From positions 1-6,117 of the forward strand of contig JAOZQV010000237.1 in the NCBI GenBank assembly GCA_029932035.1: 6,117 nucleotides of DNA, read 5' to 3'. Position 1 is the stretch's first letter. Every line of letters starts with the position of its first letter. This document shows, in pieces, positions 1 through 5,454 of this stretch. Position numbers and translations under genes: made by a program. Below the pieces are notes generated by a model. It made no database searches. It was not told the DNA's origin and saw only the letters and a list, made by a program, of their open reading frames with translations. This stretch comes from Deltaproteobacteria bacterium. GTDB lineage: Bacteria; Desulfobacterota; DSM-4660; Desulfatiglandales; Desulfatiglandaceae.

Positions 1-857
1 GCCCCTACTCCTTCTGCACCGGAGGCAACACCAAGGAATACAGTGAATTTTACAGTCTGAGGTCGGACGAATACGGCCAGTATATGGAGTTGTTCAACCA
101 CATGGTGGATTCCATCTTGGCCTGTAAAAAGCCGGTCATCTGCAGAGTCAACGGCATGAGAGTGGCCGGTGGCCAAGAGATCGGTATGGCCTGCGATTTA
201 GCGATTGCTTCAGATCTGGCTATTTTCGGACAGGCAGGCCCGAGGCACGGCTCCGCGCCCGATGGCGGCTCTTCCGACTTTCTCCCCTGGTTCCTTGGCA
301 TGGAAGATGCCATGTGGAACTGCGTATCATGTGAGATGTGGTCTGCCTATAAAATGAAGATGAAGAACCTCATCAGCAAGTGTGTACCGGTCCTGAAGGT
401 TGATGGCAAGTGGGTCAGAAACCCCATGATCATTACGGACAGGTACGTGAACGATGGGGAGATCGTCTATGGTGAGTATAAGAGAGGGGATGAGGCCAAG
501 GAGGCCCGTGCTTTTGTCAAAGAACACCAGCCCAATGCAGATTTTGAACTCTTGGACAAAGAGGTCGACAAGATCGTATGGACCTTTGCCAACCTCTTTC
601 CCGGGTGCCTGATTAAGTCCATTGACAGCATTCGAGCCAAAAAGAAGTTCTTCTGGGATTACTCCAAGAACTACAACCGTCACTGGCTGGCCGCCAATAT
701 GGGCGGTGAAGCCTTCTTAGGCTTCGGTGCCTTCAATACCAAACGGATCACGGGCCAGGATACCATTGACTTTATTAAATTCCGTCAGGATATCGCCGAG
801 TGCAAAACCTGGGATATGGATATGTTCGCAAACGCGCTTGGGAAGCCCAAGGAATAA
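1..857 (+). CDS. bamA: 6-oxocyclohex-1-ene-1-carbonyl-CoA hydrolase (BamA/Oah), 5'-partial
   Basis: This is the ring-opening hydrolase of the anaerobic benzoyl-CoA pathway. It adds water to 6-oxocyclohex-1-ene-1-carbonyl-CoA and cleaves the ring to give 3-hydroxypimelyl-CoA in the cytoplasm. The frame is open from the left edge (first full codon at 3) to TAA at 855-857, giving 284 residues. The family is about 375-380 long, so roughly 90-95 N-terminal residues lie outside. Crotonase-fold signatures seen are FCTGGNTKEY near fragment residue 4, RVNGMRVAGGQEIGMACD at about 48-65, and FGQAGPRHGS at about 75-84. The Glu of GGQE (residue 59) matches the first catalytic Glu of enoyl-CoA hydratases. 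The second Glu position is Gly (GQAGP), as I recall for Oah proteins generally. The stretches DFLPWFLGMEDAMWNCVSCEMWSAYKMK (split here as DFLPWF, MEDAMWNCVSCEMWSAY) and FANLFPGCL are typical of BamA from strict anaerobes. The internal ATG at 84 is not the start. bamR follows in the same direction. Confidence 0.95.
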   Translation, partial: PYSFCTGGNTKEYSEFYSLRSDEYGQYMELFNHMVDSILACKKPVICRVNGMRVAGGQEIGMACDLAIASDLAIFGQAGPRHGSAPDGGSSDFLPWFLGMEDAMWNCVSCEMWSAYKMKMKNLISKCVPVLKVDGKWVRNPMIITDRYVNDGEIVYGEYKRGDEAKEARAFVKEHQPNADFELLDKEVDKIVWTFANLFPGCLIKSIDSIRAKKKFFWDYSKNYNRHWLAANMGGEAFLGFGAFNTKRITGQDTIDFIKFRQDIAECKTWDMDMFANALGKPKE

Positions 858-886
858 CAGCTTTGTCCGAACATTATTAACCTAAG

Positions 887-928
887 TGGCAGGCAGGACG
901 GTGATACAGGCCTGCTTGCCATTTTTTT
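887..928 (+). terminator. Intrinsic terminator or attenuator between bamA and bamR
   Basis: The arms 887-897 (TGGCAGGCAGG) and 911-921 (CCTGCTTGCCA) form an 11-bp stem with a single G-U pair and a 13-nt loop. Seven T residues follow directly at 922-928. This is the standard form of a rho-independent terminator on the plus strand. It ends only 21 bases before the bamR ATG and I see no convincing promoter between them. It may therefore act as a partial terminator or attenuator inside a bamA-bamR transcript rather than as a true end. Confidence 0.85.
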
Positions 929-949
929 AGGAATGAAAGGAGCGATATT

Positions 950-1717
950 ATGGGTTATAAGCATATTGAAACCGACTTTAAGGACGGATTAGGGACCATT
1001 ACCCTTAACAGACCCCCGGTGAATATACTGAACATTGCAATGATGGGCGAAATCAACGAGGTGTTGGAGGAGTGGCAAGGAAAGAAAGATCTCAATTTAG
1101 TCCTTTTTAATGCCAAGGGGAAATGCTTTTCAGCCGGAGTGGATGTGGGAGAGCATATGGGCGACCTGGCCCCCAAGATGATTGGGACCTTCCACCGTAT
1201 GTTTCGTCTTATGGAGACTATTGGAATCCCCACCTTAGCCTCGGTCTATGGCTCCTGCCTCGGCGGCGGATGCGAATTAGCCGTTTTCTGCGACCTCGTA
1301 ATATCTTCTGAGGATGCCAAATACGGCCAACCCGAAATACAGGTAGGCGTGTTTCCACCCATTGCCGCACAGATCATGCCCCGCATCATTGGACGCAAGG
1401 CGGCCATGGATCTGATACTGTCGGGAAGGATTATATCGGCTGAAGAGGCCCGAGATATGGGATTGGTAAACAAGGTAGTGGCGAAGGAGGAACTGGAATC
1501 AGCAACAGATAAATTCGTGAAACCTTACCTTAAACTGAGTGCAGAGATCTTGAGAAAAACCAAAAAGGCCATCACGGCCGGATTGATGGACGATTTTGAA
1601 CCATCGCTCAAGATCATTGAGGATATCTATTTAGATGAACTCATGAAGACTGCCGATGCCCAGGAAGGATTAAAGGCTTTCCTGGAAAAGCGGAAACCGG
1701 AATGGAAAAATAAATAA
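950..1717 (+). CDS. bamR: Cyclohexa-1,5-diene-1-carbonyl-CoA hydratase (BamR/Dch type)
   Basis: An enoyl-CoA hydratase/isomerase (crotonase) family protein of 255 residues, full length for the family. BamR hydrates the dienoyl-CoA made by benzoyl-CoA reductase to 6-hydroxycyclohex-1-ene-1-carbonyl-CoA. The protein opens with ITLNRPPVNILN (17-28), followed by the CoA/oxyanion-loop motif CFSAGVDVGEH (59-69) and GSCLGGGCELAVFCD (101-115). Both catalytic glutamates of the hydratase family are present: Glu109 in GGGCEL and Glu129 in GQPEI. The loop after Glu129 reads VGVFPPIAAQIMPR instead of the PGAGGTQRL of ordinary enoyl-CoA hydratases, which is typical of the BamR/Dch group as I know it. The start is fixed by a strong Shine-Dalgarno AAAGGAG at 936-942, 7 bases from the ATG. 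The adjacent bamA supports the assignment. The main alternative is a generic short-chain enoyl-CoA hydratase. Confidence 0.87.
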   Translation: MGYKHIETDFKDGLGTITLNRPPVNILNIAMMGEINEVLEEWQGKKDLNLVLFNAKGKCFSAGVDVGEHMGDLAPKMIGTFHRMFRLMETIGIPTLASVYGSCLGGGCELAVFCDLVISSEDAKYGQPEIQVGVFPPIAAQIMPRIIGRKAAMDLILSGRIISAEEARDMGLVNKVVAKEELESATDKFVKPYLKLSAEILRKTKKAITAGLMDDFEPSLKIIEDIYLDELMKTADAQEGLKAFLEKRKPEWKNK

Positions 1718-1736
1718 GCCCTTTGAACAGGACAAC

Positions 1737-1775
1737 CGGCAGCCCCGGGCGACTACACGTCGTCAGGGGCTGCCG
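1737..1775. terminator. Long hairpin at convergent junction of bamR and mutase genes
   Basis: The arms 1737-1746 (CGGCAGCCCC) and 1766-1775 (GGGGCTGCCG) are a perfect 10-bp inverted repeat. The intervening 19 bases contain a second stem, CGAC at 1750-1753 with GTCG at 1759-1762, separated from the outer stem by a 3x3 internal loop. It lies between the stop of bamR (1717) and the stop of the mutase small subunit (1793), so it can serve transcripts from both sides. No run of T follows on either strand, so it may stabilise 3' ends or pause polymerase rather than be a classical intrinsic terminator. Confidence 0.6.
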
Positions 1776-1792
1776 ACATAATATCACCCTAA

Positions 1793-2191
1793 TCAGTTAA
1801 CATTCCCTTTGATATAGTCTATTATCTCTGTGGTAGTTGTTCCCGGGCCAAAGACCGCTGCAATGCCGGCCTCTTTCAAGGCAGGAATATCCTCGTCAGG
1901 AATAATGCCGCCGCCTAAGACTAATATGTCATCCACACCCTTTTCCCCTAATAATTCCATTACCTTTGGGAACAGGTAATCGTGGGCCCCGGACAGGATA
2001 CTCATGGCAATGACATCCACGTCCTCCTGGATGGCAGATTCCACAATCTGTGACGGAGTCTGTCTCAAACCAGTGTAAACCACCTCCATACCGGCGTCCA
2101 TCAGGGCAGAAGCCACCACCTTAACCCCCCTGTCATGCCCGTCCAGACCGGGCTTCGCTGCTAATACCCTTATCTTCTTCTCTTTTCCCAT
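1793..2191 (-). CDS. mcmA2: Methylmalonyl-CoA mutase small subunit, cobalamin-binding
   Basis: A 132-residue stand-alone B12-binding domain (Rossmann-like, the C-terminal part of methylmalonyl-CoA mutases). It supplies the coenzyme-B12 site for the catalytic subunit encoded just upstream. Counting from the ATG at 2191, the base-off cobalamin motif DxHxxG is Asp17-Gly-His19-Asp-Arg-Gly22, with His19 expected to be the lower cobalt ligand. It is followed by SILSG at 64-68 and the GGG turn at 93-95. The open frame extends to an ATG at 2215, but that codon has no Shine-Dalgarno and abuts a tandem repeat. The ATG at 2191 has AGGAG at a 9-base spacing, so I chose it; the longer form would be 140 residues. 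The gap to the large subunit is 60 bases, consistent with one transcript. The sequence ends in TGA, just before the convergent hairpin. Confidence 0.92.
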   Translation of the reverse strand: MGKEKKIRVLAAKPGLDGHDRGVKVVASALMDAGMEVVYTGLRQTPSQIVESAIQEDVDVIAMSILSGAHDYLFPKVMELLGEKGVDDILVLGGGIIPDEDIPALKEAGIAAVFGPGTTTTEIIDYIKGNVN

Positions 2192-2200
2192 ATCCGATCT

Positions 2201-2205
2201 CTCCT
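2201..2205 (-). promoter_or_regulatory. Shine-Dalgarno site deciding the start of the mutase small subunit
   Basis: On the minus strand this reads AGGAG and sits 9 bases before the ATG at 2191. It lies inside the longer open frame that begins at 2215, so it argues that translation starts at 2191. Upstream of 2215 the minus strand reads GATTGACTA, with no purine-rich site. Confidence 0.75.
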
Positions 2206-2220
2206 GCTTGGTCATTAGTC

Positions 2221-2252
2221 AATCAACAATCGACAATCAACAATCGACAATC
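2221..2252. repeat. Heptanucleotide tandem repeat (AATCRAC, 4.6 copies)
   Basis: The bases 2221-2252 are a perfect alternation of AATCAAC and AATCGAC: four full heptamers plus a terminal AATC. Equivalently, this is a 14-base unit repeated 2.3 times without a mismatch. It fills half of the gap between the two mutase genes and touches the last base of the large-subunit stop codon (TAG, complement of 2252-2254). Short tandem heptamers of this kind are known as intergenic repeats in some bacteria, for example the STRR families of cyanobacteria. Whether this unit recurs in the rest of this genome cannot be told from the window. Confidence 0.9.
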
Positions 2253-3931
2253 TATCCGAGGGTGTTGACCTGCTGATATTCACCGAAGATCTCCCTTAAT
2301 ACATCACATATTTCCCCAAGGGTGGCATAGGCCTTGACGGCCTCCAACATTAGCGGGATCAGATTATGGTCTCCTTCGGCCCTCTGTTTCAGATCGGATA
2401 AGCACTTTCCCACCACGGCATCATCCCTTTCCGATCGAAGTTTCTTCAGCCTCTCGATCTGCGATGTGCGGACAGTCGGGTCTACCCTCAGGAGATTGGT
2501 CGGCTTCTCTTCCTCCACCTGGAAGCGATTTACCCCTACAACGATCCTCTCTTCCTGTTCGATTTCCCGCTGATATTTATAAGCGCTGTCCTGGATTTCC
2601 CGCTGGATAAACCCCTTTTCAATGGCCTCTGCAGCACCCCCTAATTCATCAATTTTTTTGATATAGGCAGCGGCTCGCTCATAGATCTCATTGGTGAGAT
2701 TTTCTAAATAGTAGGACCCGGCCAGGGGATCCACTGTGTCGGTCACACCCGTCTCGTAGGCAATCAACTGCTGTGTCCTGAGTGCAATCTGAACGGCCTC
2801 CTCTGAAGGCAGGCAAAGGGCCTCATCCATGGAATTGGTATGCAGTGACTGGGTACCTCCCAAGACCGCGGCCATGGCCTGAAAGGCAACACGCACAATG
2901 TTGTTTTTGGGCTGTGGCGCTGTCAGGGTACACCCCGCTGTCTGGGTATGAAACCGGATCATCATAGACTTGGGATTTCTCGCCTTGAATCTTTCCTTCA
3001 TTATTCCTGCCCACAACCGCCGCGCTGCCCTGTATTTGGCGATCTCTTCAAGGAAATCCGAGTGAGCATTAAAAAAGAAGGAGAGCCTGGGACCGAATAT
3101 ATCCACATTTAGACCGGCTTCAAGCGCCGCCTGGACGTATGCAATCCCGTTCGCCAATGTGAAGGCCACCTCCTGCACAGCAGTGGAACCCGCCTCCCTG
3201 ATATGATATCCACTGATGCTGATTGAGTTCCACAGGGGGATATTTTCAGCGCAATAGGAGAATATGTCAGTGATAATCCGCATGGACGGTTTGGGCGGAT
3301 ATATATAGGTGCCCCGGGATGAGTATTCCTTAAGGATATCATTCTGTATGGTGCCCCTCAGTTTGTCGGCTGAAACGCCCTGTTTTTCTGCAACAGCTAT
3401 GTACATAGCCAACAGGACGGCCGCAGGGGCATTAATAGTCATGGAGGTGCTGACCTTATCAAGGGGTATCTTATTAAAAAGGGTCTCCATATCCTCCAAT
3501 GAGTCTATTGCCACGCCCACCTTCCCCACTTCTCCGATTGCCATCTCATTATCCGAATCATAGCCTATCTGGGTAGGAAGGTCGAAGGCCACGGACAATC
3601 CTGTCTGGCCCTGGTCCAGCAGGAACCGATACCGTCTGTTGGATTCCTCGGCAGTGGCAAATCCGGCATACTGCCGCATGGTCCAGTACCGGCCCCTGAA
3701 CATGGTGGGCTGAACTCCCCTGGTAAATGGGTATTCACCGGGGAAACCAACCTCTGACAGGTAGCTGCTATCTGCACCATCAAGAGGAGTATAGAGTCTC
3801 TCAACCGGGATACCGGAAGTGTTGACAAACTCCGCTTTTCTCTCCGGTCGCTTGCTTAACTTCTTTTCCACCCCTTCAGACCACCTTTTCAGTGCAGCCT
3901 GTAAATCTTCGTGACCTGTGTGTTCTGTCAT
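2252..3931 (-). CDS. mcmA1: Methylmalonyl-CoA mutase large (catalytic) subunit
   Basis: The catalytic TIM-barrel subunit of a split coenzyme-B12-dependent mutase, 559 residues, the usual size when the B12 domain is a separate protein. It rearranges (R)-methylmalonyl-CoA to succinyl-CoA reversibly. Landmarks are FPGEYPFTRGVQPTMF (63-78), RQYAGFATAEESN (86-98), GLSVAFDLPTQ (111-121), NDILKEYSSRGTYIYPP (197-213), ISISGYHIREAG (237-248), SFFFNAHSDF (284-293), FHTQTAG (327-333) and GGTQSLHTNSMDEAL (358-372). Two residues that decide substrate choice in the family match methylmalonyl-CoA mutase: Tyr88 in RQYAGF (Phe in isobutyryl-CoA mutase, Ile in 2-hydroxyisobutyryl-CoA mutase) and Arg206 in SSRGTY (Gln in isobutyryl-CoA mutase). 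His243 of SGYH matches the catalytic His. AGGGGG, 6 bases before the ATG, can serve as ribosome site. The B12 subunit follows 60 bases downstream. No MeaB-type chaperone or epimerase gene is in view. Confidence 0.94.
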   Translation of the reverse strand: MTEHTGHEDLQAALKRWSEGVEKKLSKRPERKAEFVNTSGIPVERLYTPLDGADSSYLSEVGFPGEYPFTRGVQPTMFRGRYWTMRQYAGFATAEESNRRYRFLLDQGQTGLSVAFDLPTQIGYDSDNEMAIGEVGKVGVAIDSLEDMETLFNKIPLDKVSTSMTINAPAAVLLAMYIAVAEKQGVSADKLRGTIQNDILKEYSSRGTYIYPPKPSMRIITDIFSYCAENIPLWNSISISGYHIREAGSTAVQEVAFTLANGIAYVQAALEAGLNVDIFGPRLSFFFNAHSDFLEEIAKYRAARRLWAGIMKERFKARNPKSMMIRFHTQTAGCTLTAPQPKNNIVRVAFQAMAAVLGGTQSLHTNSMDEALCLPSEEAVQIALRTQQLIAYETGVTDTVDPLAGSYYLENLTNEIYERAAAYIKKIDELGGAAEAIEKGFIQREIQDSAYKYQREIEQEERIVVGVNRFQVEEEKPTNLLRVDPTVRTSQIERLKKLRSERDDAVVGKCLSDLKQRAEGDHNLIPLMLEAVKAYATLGEICDVLREIFGEYQQVNTLG

Positions 3932-4001
3932 CTCAGCCCCCTGTTACATTCTATTCAGACTTCGTTAAGTGATTGAATAGTTGAATCCCGCCCAAGACAT
4001 C

Positions 4002-4029
4002 GCCATATGGCAACAAAAAGATGCCATAT
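4002..4029. promoter_or_regulatory. Operator-like inverted/direct repeats in the mutase leader
   Basis: GCCATATGGC at 4002-4011 is a perfect palindrome. The same GCCATAT recurs at 4023-4029, exactly 21 bases (two helical turns) on. Read the other way, ATATGGCA (4005-4012) and TGCCATAT (4022-4029) form an 8-bp inverted repeat around a 9-base spacer. This geometry fits a dimeric repressor site. It lies about 75-100 bases before the mutase start codon and downstream of the minus-strand promoter candidate, where a bound repressor would block elongation. An RNA hairpin in the leader is the alternative. No regulator gene is in view. Confidence 0.45.
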
Positions 4030-4082
4030 CACGAGATCTATTTGACGTTTCTGAAAACCCTCTATATCTTATAAGCTTTAGG

Positions 4083-4112
4083 AAAATATTGCAACAGCTG
4101 TGAGTCTGTCAA
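4083..4112 (-). promoter_or_regulatory. Sigma70-like promoter candidate for the mutase genes
   Basis: On the minus strand a perfect -35 box TTGACA (complement of 4107-4112) is followed after 18 bases by TATTTT (complement of 4083-4088), which matches four of six -10 positions. The predicted RNA start near 4076 would give a leader of about 145 bases before the mutase ATG. The long leader would include the inverted repeats at 4002-4029. Confidence 0.5.
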
Positions 4113-4169
4113 ACTTTTTCTAAGAATATCTCAGCAAAGACGTTTTCCGTAATTGGCTTGATTTTGGCC

Positions 4170-4198
4170 TTGACATCGAAATATAGCTATATTATAGC
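4170..4198 (+). promoter_or_regulatory. Sigma70-like promoter candidate for the decarboxylase genes
   Basis: A perfect -35 box TTGACA at 4170-4175 and TATAGC at 4193-4198 (four of six -10 positions) are separated by the optimal 17 bases in AT-rich DNA. The RNA would start near 4205 and have a leader of about 70 bases. This is the best plus-strand promoter in the window. Confidence 0.55.
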
Positions 4199-4201
4199 CA
4201 T
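4180..4201. promoter_or_regulatory. Palindrome embedded between -35 and -10 of the decarboxylase promoter
   Basis: AATATAGCTATATT at 4180-4193 is a perfect 14-bp palindrome filling most of the promoter spacer. The core TATAGC with its AT flank recurs 11 bases later (4193-4201, TATAGCCAT), one helical turn on and coinciding with the -10 box. The position is that expected of a repressor or MerR-type operator. AT-rich palindromes also arise by chance. Confidence 0.4.
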
Positions 4202-4276
4202 AATGCAGGTTTTTGAATCTATCATATTTCTACAATTACTTAAAATAATATATCAAATTCCTTAGAGGATCTCGAC

Positions 4277-5419
4277 ATGACGCCTAATGAAATATTGGAC
4301 ATGTTGCATGGTACCCTCCATACAACCGGGATATTCAACTTCCAGTGGAACGTCATTATTATGTGGGGTGTGGGCTGCATGTTCATATACTTGGCCATTG
4401 CAAAAAAATATGAGCCGCTTCTCCTTCTTCCGATCGGTTTCGGGATATTTATCGTTAATTTCCCCCTTGTTCCATTGATGGGCGACTCCCACGGCCATCC
4501 CCAACTCCTGCAGTTCTTTTACCGTTACGGGCTGCAATGGGAAGTCATTCCCTGCGTAATCTTTTTGGGCTTAGGCGCTATGACCGACTTCGGCCCGCTC
4601 ATTGCCAACCCTAAAACACTCCTTATTGGCGCCGGCGCACAGTTAGGCGTTTTTATAACCTTTACTGGTACGGTGTTAGTGGGCTTCACCCTAAAGGAGG
4701 CAGCCTCTGTCAGCATCATTGGCGGAGCCGACGGACCTACTACCATCTATTTGACCCAGCATTTGGCTCCTCAACTCCTTGGCGCAAATGCATTAGCCGC
4801 ATATTCCTACATGGCCATGGTTCCCCTTATCCAGCCCCCCATAATGAGATTAATGACCAATGCCAAGGAAAGAAAGATTCGGATGCGTCAATTGAGACCT
4901 GTCTCAAGACAGGAGAAAATCCTCTTTCCATTAGTGACCGCAGGGATAATCGCACTTTTAGTGCCTTCTGTCATTCCTTTGATGGGGATGTTCATGCTTG
5001 GAAACCTGATGAAAGAGAGCGGCGTGGTGGCCAGGTTGACCGATTCGGCCCAGGGATCGCTCATGAATATTGTTACCATATTCTTAGGGATTTCCGTTGG
5101 CGCAACCATGCAGGCAGATAAGTTTTTGAGCTGGAAGCCCCTTTTCATCTTTAGCTTAGGCCTGGTCGATTTTGCAGTCTGCACCATCGGTGGTATTGTG
5201 ACAGTCAAAATCATGAACCTTTTTCTGAAAGAGAAGATTAACCCACTTATCGGTTCAGCAGGAGTCTCGGCAGTACCGATGGCGGCACGTGTCTCGCAGG
5301 TGGAGGGTCTCAAGTATGACAAGACCAATCATCTCCTCATGCATGCCGTGGGCCCCAATCTCGCGGGGGTTATCGGCTCTGCTGCAGCAGCAGGGATGTT
5401 TATAGCGATGTTTGATTAA
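4277..5419 (+). CDS. Na+-translocating decarboxylase beta subunit (OadB/GcdB/MmdB family)
   Basis: The integral membrane subunit of a biotin-dependent Na+ pump, 380 residues. It decarboxylates the carboxybiotin carried by a partner and uses the energy to export Na+. The sequence is hydrophobic throughout, with about nine to ten membrane segments. It carries the family motif SIIGGADGPT (146-155), whose Asp152 matches Asp203 of Klebsiella OadB. Tyr178 lies at the distance of OadB Tyr229. In NPLIGSAGVSAVPMAAR (322-338), Asn322, Gly326, Ser331 and Arg338 have exactly the spacing of OadB Asn373, Gly377, Ser382 and Arg389, so the known functional residues are all present. AGAGGA, 7 bases before the ATG, sets the start. 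The substrate is set by a carboxyltransferase subunit not in the window. Methylmalonyl-CoA (the divergent mutase) and glutaconyl-CoA (the benzoyl-CoA pathway genes nearby) are both plausible; oxaloacetate is less so. Confidence 0.93.
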   Translation: MTPNEILDMLHGTLHTTGIFNFQWNVIIMWGVGCMFIYLAIAKKYEPLLLLPIGFGIFIVNFPLVPLMGDSHGHPQLLQFFYRYGLQWEVIPCVIFLGLGAMTDFGPLIANPKTLLIGAGAQLGVFITFTGTVLVGFTLKEAASVSIIGGADGPTTIYLTQHLAPQLLGANALAAYSYMAMVPLIQPPIMRLMTNAKERKIRMRQLRPVSRQEKILFPLVTAGIIALLVPSVIPLMGMFMLGNLMKESGVVARLTDSAQGSLMNIVTIFLGISVGATMQADKFLSWKPLFIFSLGLVDFAVCTIGGIVTVKIMNLFLKEKINPLIGSAGVSAVPMAARVSQVEGLKYDKTNHLLMHAVGPNLAGVIGSAAAAGMFIAMFD

Positions 5420-5436
5420 GATAGATTTAGGGATTG

Positions 5437-5445
5437 AAGGAAAGG
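5437..5445 (+). promoter_or_regulatory. Ribosome binding site deciding the start of the small membrane protein
   Basis: The purine-rich AAGGAAAGG ends 9 bases before the ATG at 5455. It lies inside the longer frame that could open with TTG at 5434, so the ATG is the better start. That start also puts a clean signal peptide at the N terminus. Confidence 0.7.
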
Positions 5446-5454
5446 TATATAATA

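Larger units (their letters stand above)
3932..4276. other. Divergent non-coding control region
   Basis: This is the 345-base gap between the start codons of the mutase large subunit (minus) and the decarboxylase beta subunit (plus). I see no credible gene in it. It is more AT-rich than the flanking genes, mainly from about 4060 to 4260. It holds one sigma70-like promoter in each direction, back to back, with -35 boxes facing away from each other and 57 bases apart. It also has two sets of inverted repeats (4002-4029 and 4180-4193). I looked for the conserved elements of a cobalamin riboswitch upstream of the mutase and did not recognise any. Confidence 0.8.

Noticed and set aside
84..86. ATG at 84 as the start of bamA
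   Set aside because: The frame is open to the left edge and the upstream residues (FCTGGNTKEY) are conserved BamA sequence, so the gene is cut by the window and not short.
888..1713. Long frames on the strands opposite bamA, bamR, the mutase and the beta subunit (for example minus 327-683 and minus 4888-5328)
   Set aside because: They overlap genes with clear family motifs, have no recognisable domains or ribosome sites, and are antisense shadows.
2252..3931. Isobutyryl-CoA or 2-hydroxyisobutyryl-CoA mutase instead of methylmalonyl-CoA mutase
   Set aside because: The specificity positions are Tyr88 and Arg206, as in methylmalonyl-CoA mutase, not Phe/Gln or Ile.
4042..4070. Second plus-strand promoter, TTGACG with TATCTT at 17 bases
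   Set aside because: Possible by score, but weaker than the one at 4170-4198 and 200 bases from the start codon; not supported enough to list as a feature.
3932..4076. Cobalamin riboswitch in the leader of the B12-dependent mutase
   Set aside because: I could not find the conserved B12-box-like element or the multi-stem arrangement, and about 145 bases is short for that class.
5434..5454. TTG start adding seven residues to the small membrane protein
   Set aside because: It places the ribosome site inside the gene and extra residues before the signal peptide; the ATG at 5455 fits better.
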